A stretch of 64,000 nucleotides of DNA, from NCBI GenBank assembly GCA_026874595.1, contig CM049306.1:103057142-103121141 (forward strand), given 5' to 3'. The notes under the pieces are model-generated. The model did not search any database and was not told where the DNA came from. It saw only the letters and a program-made list of their open reading frames with translations. Of the stretch, positions 49,057 to 60,470 are shown piece after piece. Source of the stretch: Sipunculus nudus (Eukaryota > Annelida > Sipuncula > Golfingiida > Sipunculidae). How positions within the stretch are numbered: the stretch's first letter is position 1; every line of letters starts with the position of its first letter. The position numbers and the translations under genes are program-made.

Positions 49057-52000
49057 CAAGGGACCTATGGGTCACGGCGCTCAGCTAAAGTTTGAAATTT
49101 TTGCAAATGCAAAATATTCTATTTAATGTCTTTCGTTTATATAAGCATATGAGAAGCTAAGAGGAAAGAGGAACTCCTACTTGGTTACAGTAAAGTTCTA
49201 AATATATGATTGCAAACTAATACTCTGACAAGACTGTCATGAAGAAAAACAGTAAAAATTTTGAAATACTGTGAAGCAAATGAAAAATTTACAGATTGAC
49301 AGGCTAGTGGACAGAATGGACTAATACCCTTTTTTTTCACTTTCAAGGGAATAATGCATTTAAGTTTATATATAAGCCTATCATTTAAGCATATCCACTT
49401 TTTCCATTAAAATAGTTTTTGTCTGATAATTTTTTTTTTTTAAAGTTTTATAAATTTGTATTAAAAAAAACACTGAAAATATAAGTTAAAATATTAGAAT
49501 TCTAAGTTGCAATCATCATATATCTAGAGTGTAGCTCATATTGGGTCATATTATTCATACACATACTTTTATATCTTTAAATCACCAATGGTTAAAGTGA
49601 ATTTAAAAGAAAACTAGAATACGGGAAGTCGACAAGCGACTACGTGTATCCGCCTAAATCAGAGTGGAACGGGTGAAGTGAGGCATGGATTGAGTGGCAA
49701 GGGGAAATAGAGTGAAGTGTTGCATATTAGCATGGATGTCTGCAGCCAAATTGTGTATGTAGGTTGCCCCCCCCCCCCCCCACCACAAAATCCAGAAAGC
49801 CGTCCAAGTTGTATACATATGCAAAATTTAAGGCAGATAAGTCAAACCACTACATGTATATGAGTGATTTTAGCCCATGGCAGACAAACAGATGGACGCT
49901 GAGCAAAAATGGTTGCAGGTGACGCCACCAGTTTTGAGTATGATAAAGAGCTATGTGAGAACTATACACATGCAAAACTTTGGCCCAATCGGTCAAACGG
50001 TTCCCAAGATATGAGCTTGGATGTCTGCTGCATAAACTAGAATGCAGGAGGCGCCACCTGTCATAAAATCAAGAGAGCTGTCGGGGATGTATAAACCTGC
50101 AAAATTTTAGGCAGATATGTCAAACCACTGCCAAGATATGAGTGATTTTATCCAATGGCAGACAAACACACAGGAGCTGTGCAAAAATGGCTGCAGGTGG
50201 CGCCACCAGTCTGCGTATGATAAAAAGCTATGTGAGATCTATACACATGCAAAATTTTGGCCCAATCGGTCAAACAGTTCCCAAGATATGAGCTTGGATG
50301 TCTGCAGCGTAAACGTGAATGTAGGTGGCGCTACCTGTCATAAAATCAGAAAAGTTATCCAGGATGTATGTATACGCATGCCGAATTTCAGGTGAATTAG
50401 TCAAGTCACTGCAGAGATATGAGTGATTTTAACCCAAGGCAGACGAACAGATGGACACTGTGCAAACATGGTTGCAGGTGGCACCACCATTTTTTGTGTA
50501 TGTTATAAAGCTCTCCAAGAGCTACATTTGAGCAAAAAAATTTTCCTGATCGGTCAAACAGTTCACGAGATATGAGCTTGGATGTCTGCAGCATAAACGT
50601 GAATGTAGGTGGCGCCACCTGTCATAAAATCAGAAAAGCTATCCAGGATGTATACGCATGCCGAATTTCAGGTGAATTAGTCAAGTCACTGCAGAGATAT
50701 GAGTGATTTTAACCCAAGGCAGATGAACAGATGGACACTGTGCAAACATGGTTGCAGGTGGCGCCACCATTTTTTGTGTATGTTATAAAGCTCTCCAAGG
50801 GCTACATTTGTGCAAAAAAATTTTCCTGATCGGTCAAACGGTTCTCGAGATATGTGGGTTTATGTGTGGAAACAGACGCACAAACGGACGCAGAGCGCAG
50901 AGGAAAGGTCAGAGGTCAAAACAAAATTGGGGCGCAGCAGTTCACATGTGACCCGAACATAATTCTGAGTTTTTGTAAAATTTCGCCCAGCGGTTACGGA
51001 GGAGTTCTCCGGACATCTACGCGGCGGTGGGCTGAAGACATAGTATCCGCAAAGCTCTGTTTTGGCAGATACAATAATGCCACAACATGGCATCTACAAG
51101 ATTATTCCTTGAATCATTATTAAACAGTTTTGCACATTGGAGTTTTCAGTACATGCTTAATCTTATTCACGGAAATAAAATAAAAGATTCAGTAAATTTG
51201 GTAAAATAAAAACATCTTTTCAAATAAAGTATACACACTGTTGGTTGAATGAGGGACAAACAATATCATTATGCTAATTACAATCTAAGCTATAATTTAT
51301 TACTGGAATTAATAGTCAATTTCACACCTGGTGAAGTTTTCACTCTTATCAAGTAAGGAATTACTTATCTGATGAACATCCACATTTTCATAGCAATACA
51401 CCACTTTTTGGACACAATTAAATGTGCACTTTAATCATTGTAACTCTGGTGGTAAATACAAAATCTAAAATGTAGCATTGCATAGCCAAGAATAAAATGA
51501 AATACAGAAAATTATAACATTCATCTAGTTAATGCACCATCTAGTAGGGGGGTGTGCAGGGCAGAGGGGAAGCCTGCTAGTAGTGGCCAAGCTGAGCCAA
51601 GGCAAGCTGCCTGGGGTGGGTTACATAATGCAAGTGAAGGCTGTACTACTAGGTGGGCTAGATGTAAACAACACCTGATATGGTGTATGAAAACTTGAAT
51701 AAAAGCTACTCTTTTCAATCAATTCCTTTGAAATTTCAGATTTGACAAGATTATATCCTTATGTAAATATGCTGTGAAAATTAAATCGACAGTGCTTATA
51801 GGGAAAAAAAACATGCCATTGCCAAAGTTGGACAAAATTTAAGGTACTGATTTTTTATTTATGCTAATAACTTGAAAAATTTGCAAAATTCAGAACTAAT
51901 TTTGGGTAAACAATTGAATCTTGATTAAATAAAGTTATATTCCTGAAAAAAAGTCTCCAGCTTCAGCAATTCTCATCTTAGGTGAGTAAATATATTTCTT

Positions 52001-53096
52001 GATTTTTTAAAAAGTGCATTATGTTTGGGCCCATAACTTAAAAAAAAATTCGCAATACTGACATCATTTCTGGCATGTGCATAGCGAACTTTTAGAAAAA
52101 TATGTATACTATACTTTACATGATCAAAGTCAGATCAGTGGTTTCGATATTAGGCAGTCTTAAAGTGTAACAATGGGTTTTTAATGGAAAAATGAAGTTT
52201 TTCATTAATATCTCGAAGGAATTAAGTCCTAGTGACGAAATTCTTGGCATGATAGGGGATTTTGGAGACATCTAACTGTATGCCAAATTTAAGGAACTTA
52301 GAGCTGAAGCTCAGGAGCTGAGCTCTAGCTAACTGCATAGCACTTGCTTGATGTAAACAATATGTGACATGGTGCTTGAAAACTTGAATAAAATCTACAG
52401 TTTTTGATCAACTGGTTTCAAATTTTTGGTGTTAACAGTTAAAATGCTAACAAAAACATGCTTTGAAAATTAAATCCACAGCAGTTACAGGATATAAACG
52501 TGCCATGGTAAAAATTGGGCAAAATTTAAGGTACCAATTTTTTATTTTTGCTAATATTTTAAAAAATTTAAAAGATTTTGATCTAATTAAGGGTATACAA
52601 TTTAATTTTGATTAATAAAAGTAATATAACTTGAAAAAAAGTGCTTAGCTTTAACAAGTTTTGTGTTGAGTGATCAAATTTCTTTCCTGATTATTTACAA
52701 ATTGCATTATGTTTGGGCCCATAACTTTTTTAAATTATACAATACAGACCTAATTTCTGGCATGTACATAGGAACTATAAAGAGGATTATTTATGGTAAA
52801 TATGAAGAAAAGCAGATGAGTGGTTTTGATATTACGCAGTACTGAAGTGTAAAAATAGGTTTTTGATAAAAAATTGAGGTTTTTCCTTAATTTCTCAAAG
52901 GAAAGAAGTCGCAAAGACCCAGTTTTCGGCTTGGTAGGAGATCTTGGGGACATCTAACATTATGTTGAATTTTGGATTCCTAGGTCTAACGGTTTCAAAA
53001 CGTGCAACATCTACGGACGGACGGACGGAGAGATGGACGGACGACGGACAATGGATCACGACTATAGCTCAGATGACTTATAGTCAGCTGAGCTAA
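49057..53096 (-). mobile_element. R1-long element, interrupted by an A element
   Basis: Left end CAAGGGACCTATGGGTCACG then GCGCTCAGCTAA. Core units start about 688 bp apart (CTTGAATAAAAGCTACTC near 51694, CTTGAATAAAATCTACAG near 52382). The right end is (ACGG)n at about 53015-53045 followed by the AGCTCAGATGACTTATAG hairpin and CTAA. The A element at 49614-51074 is inserted into it. Confidence 0.7.
49614..51074 (-). mobile_element. A-family Helitron-like element, best-preserved copy
   Basis: Ends are CTAGAATACGGGAAGTCGAC (left) and TTGGCAGATACAA (right); minus-strand reading gives host A, TTGTATC, and at the far end a GTAGTCG/CGACTTC-type hairpin, seven bases, CTAG, host T. Eight core subunits start near 49759, 49915, 50044, 50193, 50321, 50474, 50605 and 50754, alternating about 150 and 130 bp. 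In the first subunit the palindrome is replaced by a C run (49767-49780). A tail with ACGGACGC follows the last unit. Confidence 0.82.
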
Positions 53097-54255
53097 AAAT
53101 GAGTGATACAAGTTTTGCACAACAGATCTAAACAGTGACAGATATTCCTAAAAATAACCAAATAAGATGTTATTTAATATATTATTAGTAATGCCACAAT
53201 ATATTATTATTTAAAAGTAGAATAATAACCGTAGTGATGGTATATACCACAGATAATTAAATTTCCACAACCTTGAAAGATCACTCTGTGAGGCTAAATC
53301 CCTTTGATCTCATCAGAAGCTTTAATCATATTTAATGAGTTTCTTGTGATGTTAGACAAATTAACCTTTGGTAAGTTGATTGTCTGAGTGGGAATGTGTT
53401 ATGACAGTACATGAAAGGTTGTGGTGCAGTACATTAAAGATATTCGTGCATTATTATATTCTTTGAATAAACTACCTTATAAACCCTATAAACCCACCAG
53501 ATTCCAGGCAAGTTCATTATACCCAGTTTACTCTTACTGGATACTTAGATAGTTATCTGTCTGAGTATATAAAAATTATTGGATATTAAATTTCCATTTA
53601 AACAACATTAATATTATATATTGCAATAGTAATATATACATGTATATTGGGAAACACCATTTAAAAGTATATAATCTTCCACACAAAAGTAATTAAATAA
53701 AATGTTAAATATTACACTGAAATTGTGATTTAAAATAAATAAGATTTATAGTTATGATTTATTTTGATATATCCTAAATTAATAAGAAATTATAATAAAA
53801 TGTTTGTCTAGCTGGTTATTGTTGAATTATATTAATTGTTTAAGTATGTGTATGCCTAATTGCCTATGTACTAGCTGTCACAACTTTCTCCCACTCTGAC
53901 AACCAGCTCACTAAAGGTTACTAGCAGTTTATACAAGGTTAATGTGTGTGTAAAGTAAGATAGCTATGGAATATATAAACCATCACTTCAGTTATTTTTC
54001 TGCTTCTTAAATAATTGTTACTATTTTGCTAATCAATAAGTAATTTCTTAGCATGTTACTTTTGTTTTACTTTTTATTAAATTTTAATATAGCAAGTTTT
54101 ATGGACTTTGGATCAGTGGTATAAACACTGATTTCAGATAAATAAAAGATACAGCTTGCTATATATGATTAATTGCAACACTACTGTATAGTAAATGGTA
54201 GTGGTACACAGATTTAACATGCTCCCATTTGTTAATATAGCTATTCATATAATTT
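53097..54255. other. Unassigned AT-rich sequence
   Basis: No genes recognised. ATAAACCCACCAGATTCCAG near 53489 resembles ATAAACCCACCAGGCCATTA near 48026, just inside the other end of the inverted pair, so the relation between the two flanks may extend inwards. Confidence 0.45.
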
Positions 54256-54383
54256 GATGGTATGGTGTGGCTGGCTGTACACTGATGCATAGAGGGTGGC
54301 TATATACATCACATACAGTGGACTGCCAACCAGACCACACTGCCAACCAGACCAGTAGGCGTGGCAGTAGTGTTTTAGACCCT

Positions 54384-54803
54384 TATCGACGCCCCTGCGG
54401 CAAAGCTAAGACTCAAGTCAAGAGGTTTCTCAGTCTGGCTTGAATAAACATTCAGGATGTGTCGGCAGTATAACGGTGTAGTATTAGTACAAAAATAAAA
54501 ACAGCGGTCCTTAAAAAAATAATCTAACATATAACTTTAACCTTTGACTCACGAAAGGTATGTATAGCTTATATATAACAGCTCAACTTCAACTTCATCA
54601 AAGCAAAGACTGTCATATATCTTACCGGCGCTTCGAGCGGACCTTTGAAGTTTGGAAGCGCAGCTGATAGACGTTTCGCACGTAATCAATTTCACAAATC
54701 TGCACAAATTCGTCCGGGACATTTCGCACAGACAAAATCGGTGGACTCATGCAAGAGAATAGTGGGTTGAATTGAGGTGGCTAACGTCAGCAAAAAAAGC
54801 TTA

Positions 54804-54860
<57 letters not shown>

Positions 54861-55344
54861 TATAATAATAATAATAATAATAATAATAAATGTAAAAAAA
54901 AGATGGTCATTTTTAACGTTAAAGATATCAGTTGCAAATGGCGTTGATGAGAGCTCTAAAATTTTCGCCACTAATTTTATTTTATTTTTAAATTTGTAGA
55001 TTCAGCTGTATTGCTTGGTAAAATTTGCAACGAACAAAACTCCATGGCAATTCAACCATGTTTATGACATGGTTATAGGCCTATAATTAAACGTGTGTGG
55101 GGGGGGGGGGGGGGGGGCTATAACACAAGCACTATACAGAGCGTTTATGTCCTCTAGAATAAATAATAAACATATGACCAACATTTCAAATCATATCACA
55201 GATAGATGAAACTTTAAATGATATATAAAAGTGAATTATTCTTAAAAACATTTTTATTGTGATATTTTGATTGTAAACATATTCTTAATTTTATCGCCAT
55301 TTACAGGGAACACTGTATAGGCCTATAGAGAGCAAATTATGCAA
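54384..55344. other. TAA microsatellite, G run, otherwise unassigned
   Basis: (TAA)n with one interruption at about 54807-54890 and a G run of about 19 bases at 55099-55118. No gene recognised. Confidence 0.7.
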
Positions 55345-56922
55345 GGTATTTCTACAGAAAACGTCGCATTTCAAGGGTTTTCTTGGTGATTTTTTTTAAT
55401 CTTGATTTTGATATAACAAAACTTAATTTGTAGAAAAATATCGTTAGAATGGTAAAATAATGCAAATAGTGCACTTTTCAGTTTCCTTTTTTATAAATAG
55501 TCCAGGTAAGGGGGAAATGTGAACCTTTTTCTCGACACCGTGACACGCAGTAAAATCTCACTTGCACATTTTAGAAATTGTTTTGACTAGATTTTTTTTG
55601 TGATTTTCGATCAAATTAAAATTAATAGCCTTTGATTAAATCAAAACATAAATTTCAGTTATGGATTTAAAAAAAAAAAGTGTGTAAAAAAGAACATATT
55701 TTCTTCTTTTTAATTAACTTTTGAATAAAATTGTCTCTTTTCTATTTGTGCTTCCAGGGGGTGCATTTGCAGGGATTTACCGGTACTTTGGTACATCTAC
55801 CTTCAGATTTTGAGTCGAAATACCTTGTTAATTTTTTAGAATGCACAGAAAATAAAATTTAAACATGGTTTTAAATCCTCTTGGTAACGGTGTTGAGCAT
55901 AGATAACGGTGTTGAGCATAGGTAACGGAGTCGAGCTTCTGAAGTAAAAATTACCGTAGTGACTACTTGAATACCAGTATTATGTATTAAAACAAGCAAA
56001 TGCCTGTTTGAATAGAAGAAACGCAAATGTTTAAAATTTTTAGCCCAAAATATGTTTCAAATTCTATTTCAATCATTTGGATTTAATACCAAGTTCTCGA
56101 CACCGTTACCTTGCTCTCGACACCGTTATTTTTCATGCAGGTAACGGTTTCGAGTGAAAATGGTGCTGAGATTTTTTATCTATACGTCAAATGCAGGACA
56201 AAAATTACTTCTATACAGTCCCTAAGAGGGCAGCACGAGTTATCACTACATGAACAACAAGAGGGAGCCATTTTCGAAGTGTTATATGTGACGGTTAAAT
56301 TTTCGCAGGTGTAACGGTGTCGAGTCCAAATAAACATACGGTGGTTTTTTTTAACCCTTTAATGATTAACAGAGAACACTGATATGACAGTTACTAAATT
56401 TAATTGTGGATTACCGGTATGTGTATAAAATTTCCTGAACTCTAATAAACGCTGCTCCCTGCATCAGCAAAGTGGTTTCTGTTCACGCGCTGCAAGGTCA
56501 AAAGGTCAGGTAACGGTGCCGAGTATATTTTGGGAGACATACTTTTTATATCCAAATTTTTGTATTAAAAACAAAACGGTCAGGAAAAATCAAGCAAAAA
56601 TATCATCTCAATAAACTTTCACCGCTGTGACAACGTGGAAAACAAAATCTATATAAATGGAACAGTGGTTACAGAAAAACGCTGTTTTGAATTTAAGATC
56701 CGAGAGAAAGGGACATCGGAAATTTAAGGGTATATTGTAACATTTGCAGCTTTTTTTCTGTATGTATTTCTGCTCCGATTTAAATTATTTTTATCTCATA
56801 ATAATGGTTATATCTTTAGCAACAATCTGAATGGTTATTCATGTCATTTTTAGCATTTGCTAATTTCTCAGTAACAAATATAGTTTCGGGACATGAAATG
56901 CGACGTTTTATGTAGAAATACC
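55345..56922. mobile_element. Element with 29-bp inverted ends and a repeated 15-mer
   Basis: GGTATTTCTACAGAAAACGT, continuing to CGCATTTCA, at 55345-55373 is inverted at 56894-56922 with one mismatch in 29. Inside are nine copies of GGTAACGGTGTCGAG or close variants: 55883, 55902, 55921, 56140, 56310 and 56509 on plus, and 55531, 56096 and 56116 on minus. No protein was recognised; a 67-codon frame at 56111 merely runs through the repeats. No clear target duplication. Confidence 0.65.
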
Positions 56923-58380
56923 CATAATTTACAGCCATTTATGGAATCAAATATATAGAGAAATGAGTTTTTCTATACATGTTTGTGGTTTTCTGTTCTG
57001 ATTTCAGTTTGATCACACTACAAAAAGCTCATGTATATATTAACAACTGTAGCATTAACAGTTTTCTCCAGTTCATGAGTGTCTGATTGTTTTTAAAATG
57101 TCAATGATCCCGGATAATTAAAACTGTTTATTTCATACTTGGTTGACTTAACCATGCATATAGGAATGAGTAATATACCTTTGATGACTGATAGTGTATT
57201 TTGTATTGATGTAAAAAATCCCTGTACGTATATAGTATACTATATACAGATAGTACTCTGTCCGCGATATAAAATCTTGAATATTTCTTATGCAATATGT
57301 TTCATTCTCTGTTCATGCATGCATGTGATGTTGTCGTTTGACTCTTTTCTTATAGATTTTCATACTTGTTTCTTGGTCGGAAAAAAACAATGACAGTGTC
57401 CTGTATACTGTTTTGAAAGTCTAATTTATCACTATTATGTTCACTTTTACGAATGTCATAATTGTTGCGGAAATTAAAAGATGACATGCATGGTTATGAA
57501 TGCATGGACGATAGCTTTCCATCTTCTGTTGTAGTGTCTGTACCTATTCGCTTTAAGATGCAAGATTTCATTGTTCATGATTCAGTAGGTCTATATAGAA
57601 ATCGAACCATGCATTATTCCTAATGATCAGCTGTTATTAATGGACGAAATAGCTATCCTACCTTATATATACTGCCATATCTATGCAATTTTGCTTTAAC
57701 ATGCAAAATTTCATTTTCTTTTACCATAGAACAGAAAGCGATGCTTTGATTCTTATTTTCACATGATATTAAGTTTTGGGCCAAAGGTTACATAGCCCGG
57801 GTCACCATTTAATGGTCTTTATTCGGCACTACAAACCAAAACAAATATAGAGGGAACGTAACTGCATGGACTAAGCCCGTTAAATTATTTTTCTGTCGTG
57901 AGGTATTTATTTCTCACTAGGGTCGTTTTAGTAACAGTAGTGCATGCATGGGAAGGCAAATTGCGTCAAAACTCAGCCCTGTTTGACTCCACAGCAAATA
58001 CAGAATACCGAAAGCAGACGTCTTGCAATTGAAGCTGACTGTACGTCCCTTTTACAGAGGCTTGCATGAAAGTGTTTAGTCATGCTGAGCAGGGTCAGTC
58101 GGGATCAAATCTTCCACAGAAGATGAAACAACCATTTAAATTTCTACCGACAAGATAGAAAGCCTTGGTAAAATTAACAAAGTAAATAAGCAAGGTCTTC
58201 ATTTCTCCCGGCATTTCAATTGGAGCTAGGTTGAGAAAATATCATGTAAATTGTCAACAGTATACCGTGTCCGGCACAGATTCCGCCATAAGGATACACA
58301 CGTTCTACCATCAGCTGAAGTCTCGCCAGTCAAAGCAGCTTTGGCGGACTAAGGAGTGATATTCTACCATTACAGTTGCT
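56923..58380. other. Unassigned sequence
   Basis: AT-rich with no recognised repeat or convincing coding frame. Confidence 0.45.
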
Positions 58381-58538
58381 GTGATAAGCTTTTTGTCCCC
58401 CGCCATCGCCGAAGGCCCCGTCGGCGGGGGACACAGAAATGATGAGCGTCCGTCCGTCTGTCCGTCCGTCTTTCCGTTGTGCCGTCCGTCTGTTCGTCCG
58501 TCTTTCACACATTTGTAAACGTGATAACTCAATAAGAA
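58381..58538. repeat. Repeat fragment with a GC hairpin and CCGT tract
   Basis: GTCCCCCGCC and GGCGGGGGAC form a perfect 10-bp stem around an 18-base loop (about 58397-58434). They are followed by a (CCGT)n-like tract at 58448-58505 and AACGTGATAACTCAATAAG. This is the same hairpin-plus-tetranucleotide style as the R1 ends, in a different family. It abuts the Gypsy fragment directly. Confidence 0.7.
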
Positions 58539-58976
58539 GTGTTAGATACAGTCACCAAACTTGCAGCATTGATGCACCTTAAAACAAGCTCGATTCTAAC
58601 ATCTAGACCTGTCCTAGTGTATCCCGATTTAAGCAATCCCTTTCTCTTTTCAACTGATGCTTCAGGTGAAGTAATCGGATATAACCTTTGGCAGAAAGAT
58701 GATAGTGGGTCGGAGCACCCCATAGCATATGGGGGTCGGTCGTTGCACCTAGATGAAAAACAATGGTCAATAACTGAAAGAGAAGGACTAGCTATCATTG
58801 AGGGTGTCAAAGCATTCCATCCCTACTTGGCAAACCAGCATTTCACTGTGCTCACGGATCATGTGGCATTAACATGGTTGAAGGAAATAAAGCAATCCAC
58901 AGGACGATTACTGAGATGGTCTTTGCAGCTGCAAGGTTACCAGTTTGATATAGAGCATAAACCTGGTGCATGGTAA
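58539..58976 (+). pseudogene. Gypsy RNase H domain
   Basis: About 145 codons. Visible are FLFSTDASGEVIGYNLWQ (first catalytic Asp), HPIAYGGRSLHLDEKQWSIT, EREGLAIIEGVKAF (catalytic Glu) and FTVLTDHVALTWL (catalytic Asp), then GRLLRWSLQLQGYQFDIEHK. The domain looks complete, but the frame ends at a TAA just after KPGAW because of a frameshift. The upstream reverse transcriptase is absent. Confidence 0.88.
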
Positions 58977-59365
58977 ACACCAGGACGCGGATGCTCCCTC
59001 GAGATGAAGTGACATGCAAAAAGAGATAGACAACAGTCCTAGAGAGATGCATGTATGTCAAACTGACATAGTCATAGAGCACGAGGAAAGACCAGAATGT
59101 GATATAGTGGAAGTAAACCTGTGTTTTGAAGATGACAGCTATATTCAATGTCAAGCACAAACAGTATTTAGTGTGACAGAGCAGGCATCAGCAGACCTGT
59201 AACAAAAAGAGTTTGTCAAAGGAAGGCATGATGCTCTAGTTATGCAACAACGTGAATGTCCTGTTCTAGGTCCCATCTGGCAGCACATGGTGAATATGCA
59301 GTTACCAGATAACCTACAAAAAGCAAACCGAGTGGACAAAGAAAGCCAGCAATACACTGTTATAG

Positions 59366-60235
59366 ATGGGGTTCTATATCACTTATGGGATCGGCGAGCT
59401 AAGAAACTCCAAAATAGACATTAGGATTAAGCAGCAGTTAGCCATCCCACAAGTCCTGCTCATGAGGAATGAATTATTGGAAGGACACCATGACAGTCTG
59501 GCAGGTGGGGCTCACCAGGGATTTGAGCGTACCTATGCTGCACTGGTCTCAAAATATTACTGGCCTCGAATGTACATGTATGCTGATACACAAAACTATG
59601 TCAAGACTTGTGAAGTCTGCGAGGTTGTGAGACATCCAACACACAAATATCCAGCACCACACCACCTTCTTCCTGATGCGAAACTGTTCCAACGCTGGCA
59701 TATCGACATTTTGGGGCCTGTGAACCAAGATCACCAAGGTAACCGTTATATTCTCTTAATAGCGGACAGCTTCTCCACATGGCCAGATGCATTCCCACTT
59801 AAAGGTCAGGCCGCGGCAGAAATAGCAGATGTTTTGTTAACACGCTATCGTGCTCCTATCACCCTAATGTCAAACAGAGGCAGAAATTTTATGTCAGGAC
59901 AGATAAATGAATTATGCAAGCGATTGGAGATCAAACATCACTGCACAAGTGCATATCACCCACAGACAAACAGCACATGTGAGCGATTCAACCGTACCCT
60001 TGCACAGGCACTGAAAGCCTATGCTGACAAAGAACAACAGAACTGGTCTGATGTTCTACCAAGCTGGCTTATATTCCTCATGGCTTACAGAAAGACACCT
60101 GCTGTAAACTCAACACAGTTTTCACCTTTTGGAATATTATTTGGCAGAGAAATGCGCGCACCGGTGGACACGATGTTAGATATACCAGAAAGCTTGCCAA
60201 ATGCACTCAGTGATTATAGGAGAAACTGGACATAA
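59366..60235 (+). pseudogene. Gypsy integrase (zinc finger and core)
   Basis: About 289 codons. The HHCC zinc finger is HHDSLAGGAHQG...CEVC (about residues 40-90). The core shows WHIDILGP (first Asp), then LMSNRGRNF where the family has SDRG, so the second catalytic Asp is Asn, and HPQTNSTCERFNRTL, which retains the Glu. With the changed DDE residue and the frameshifts at both ends it cannot be an active integrase. The nearby GILFGREMRAPVD motif is normal. Confidence 0.9.
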
Positions 60236-60444
60236 TGCACCTAATATCTCAGGAAAACATACTGAAGGCACAGTCTCACTATGTGAAGTACTACAATAGA
60301 ACTGCACAGGATCCAGCATTCAAATTAGGAGACCGAGTCTGGATGTTCAACCCTGCCATCCCAAAATGTAAATCCATAAAGCTTAACAAGTACTGGCGAG
60401 GTCCATATTACATCAGTGACCTCGGACCCAACCATACCTACTAA
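60235..60444 (+). pseudogene. Gypsy integrase C-terminal GPY/F domain
   Basis: A separate frame encodes YYNRTAQDPAFKLGDRVWMF, then KLNKYWRGPYYISDLGPN. This is the GPY/F module at the C-terminus of Gypsy integrases, shifted one frame from the core domain. It ends at a stop after NHTY. Confidence 0.85.
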
Positions 60445-60470
60445 ATACATAGCTGTGATAGCCACCAGGC

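Larger units (their letters stand above)
47912..54383. repeat. Inverted-repeat pair bounding ~6.5 kb
   Basis: 47912-48007 and 54256-54383 are inverted copies sharing GGGTCTAAAACACTACT, ACTGGTCTGGTTGGCAG and GTGATGTATATAGCCACCCT. The right copy has an extra duplicated ~20-bp GGTCTGGTTGGCAG segment. The enclosed DNA includes a dead LINE reverse transcriptase and an R1 element carrying an A element. They may be element ends or two independent inverted copies of one repeat. Confidence 0.75.
58539..60470 (+). pseudogene. Gypsy (Ty3-like) retrotransposon pol fragment, broken
   Basis: Order RNase H, linker, integrase zinc finger, integrase core, GPY/F domain, all on the plus strand, as in Gypsy/Metaviridae pol. 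The reverse transcriptase and everything 5' of it are missing, and no LTR was recognised. Frames shift at about 58975 (in the HQDADA..SR region after RNase H), about 59370 and about 60230, with a stop near 59202. It is therefore a dead 5'-truncated copy. It sits next to a CCGT-rich repeat fragment, whose junction at about 58540 may be the truncation point. Confidence 0.9.

Noticed and set aside
50117-50395. 92-codon open frame resembling the one at 12852
   Set aside because: Same A-element core in another copy; the similarity is at DNA level.
49759-50760. Regularly spaced palindromes that superficially recall a CRISPR array
   Set aside because: Repeats and 'spacers' are both conserved between units, unit length is 130-150 bp, and the DNA is eukaryotic; it is a satellite-like tandem core.
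58311-58532. Frame with repeated DGRTDGR-like peptide on minus
   Set aside because: Translation of a CCGT tetranucleotide tract next to a GC hairpin.
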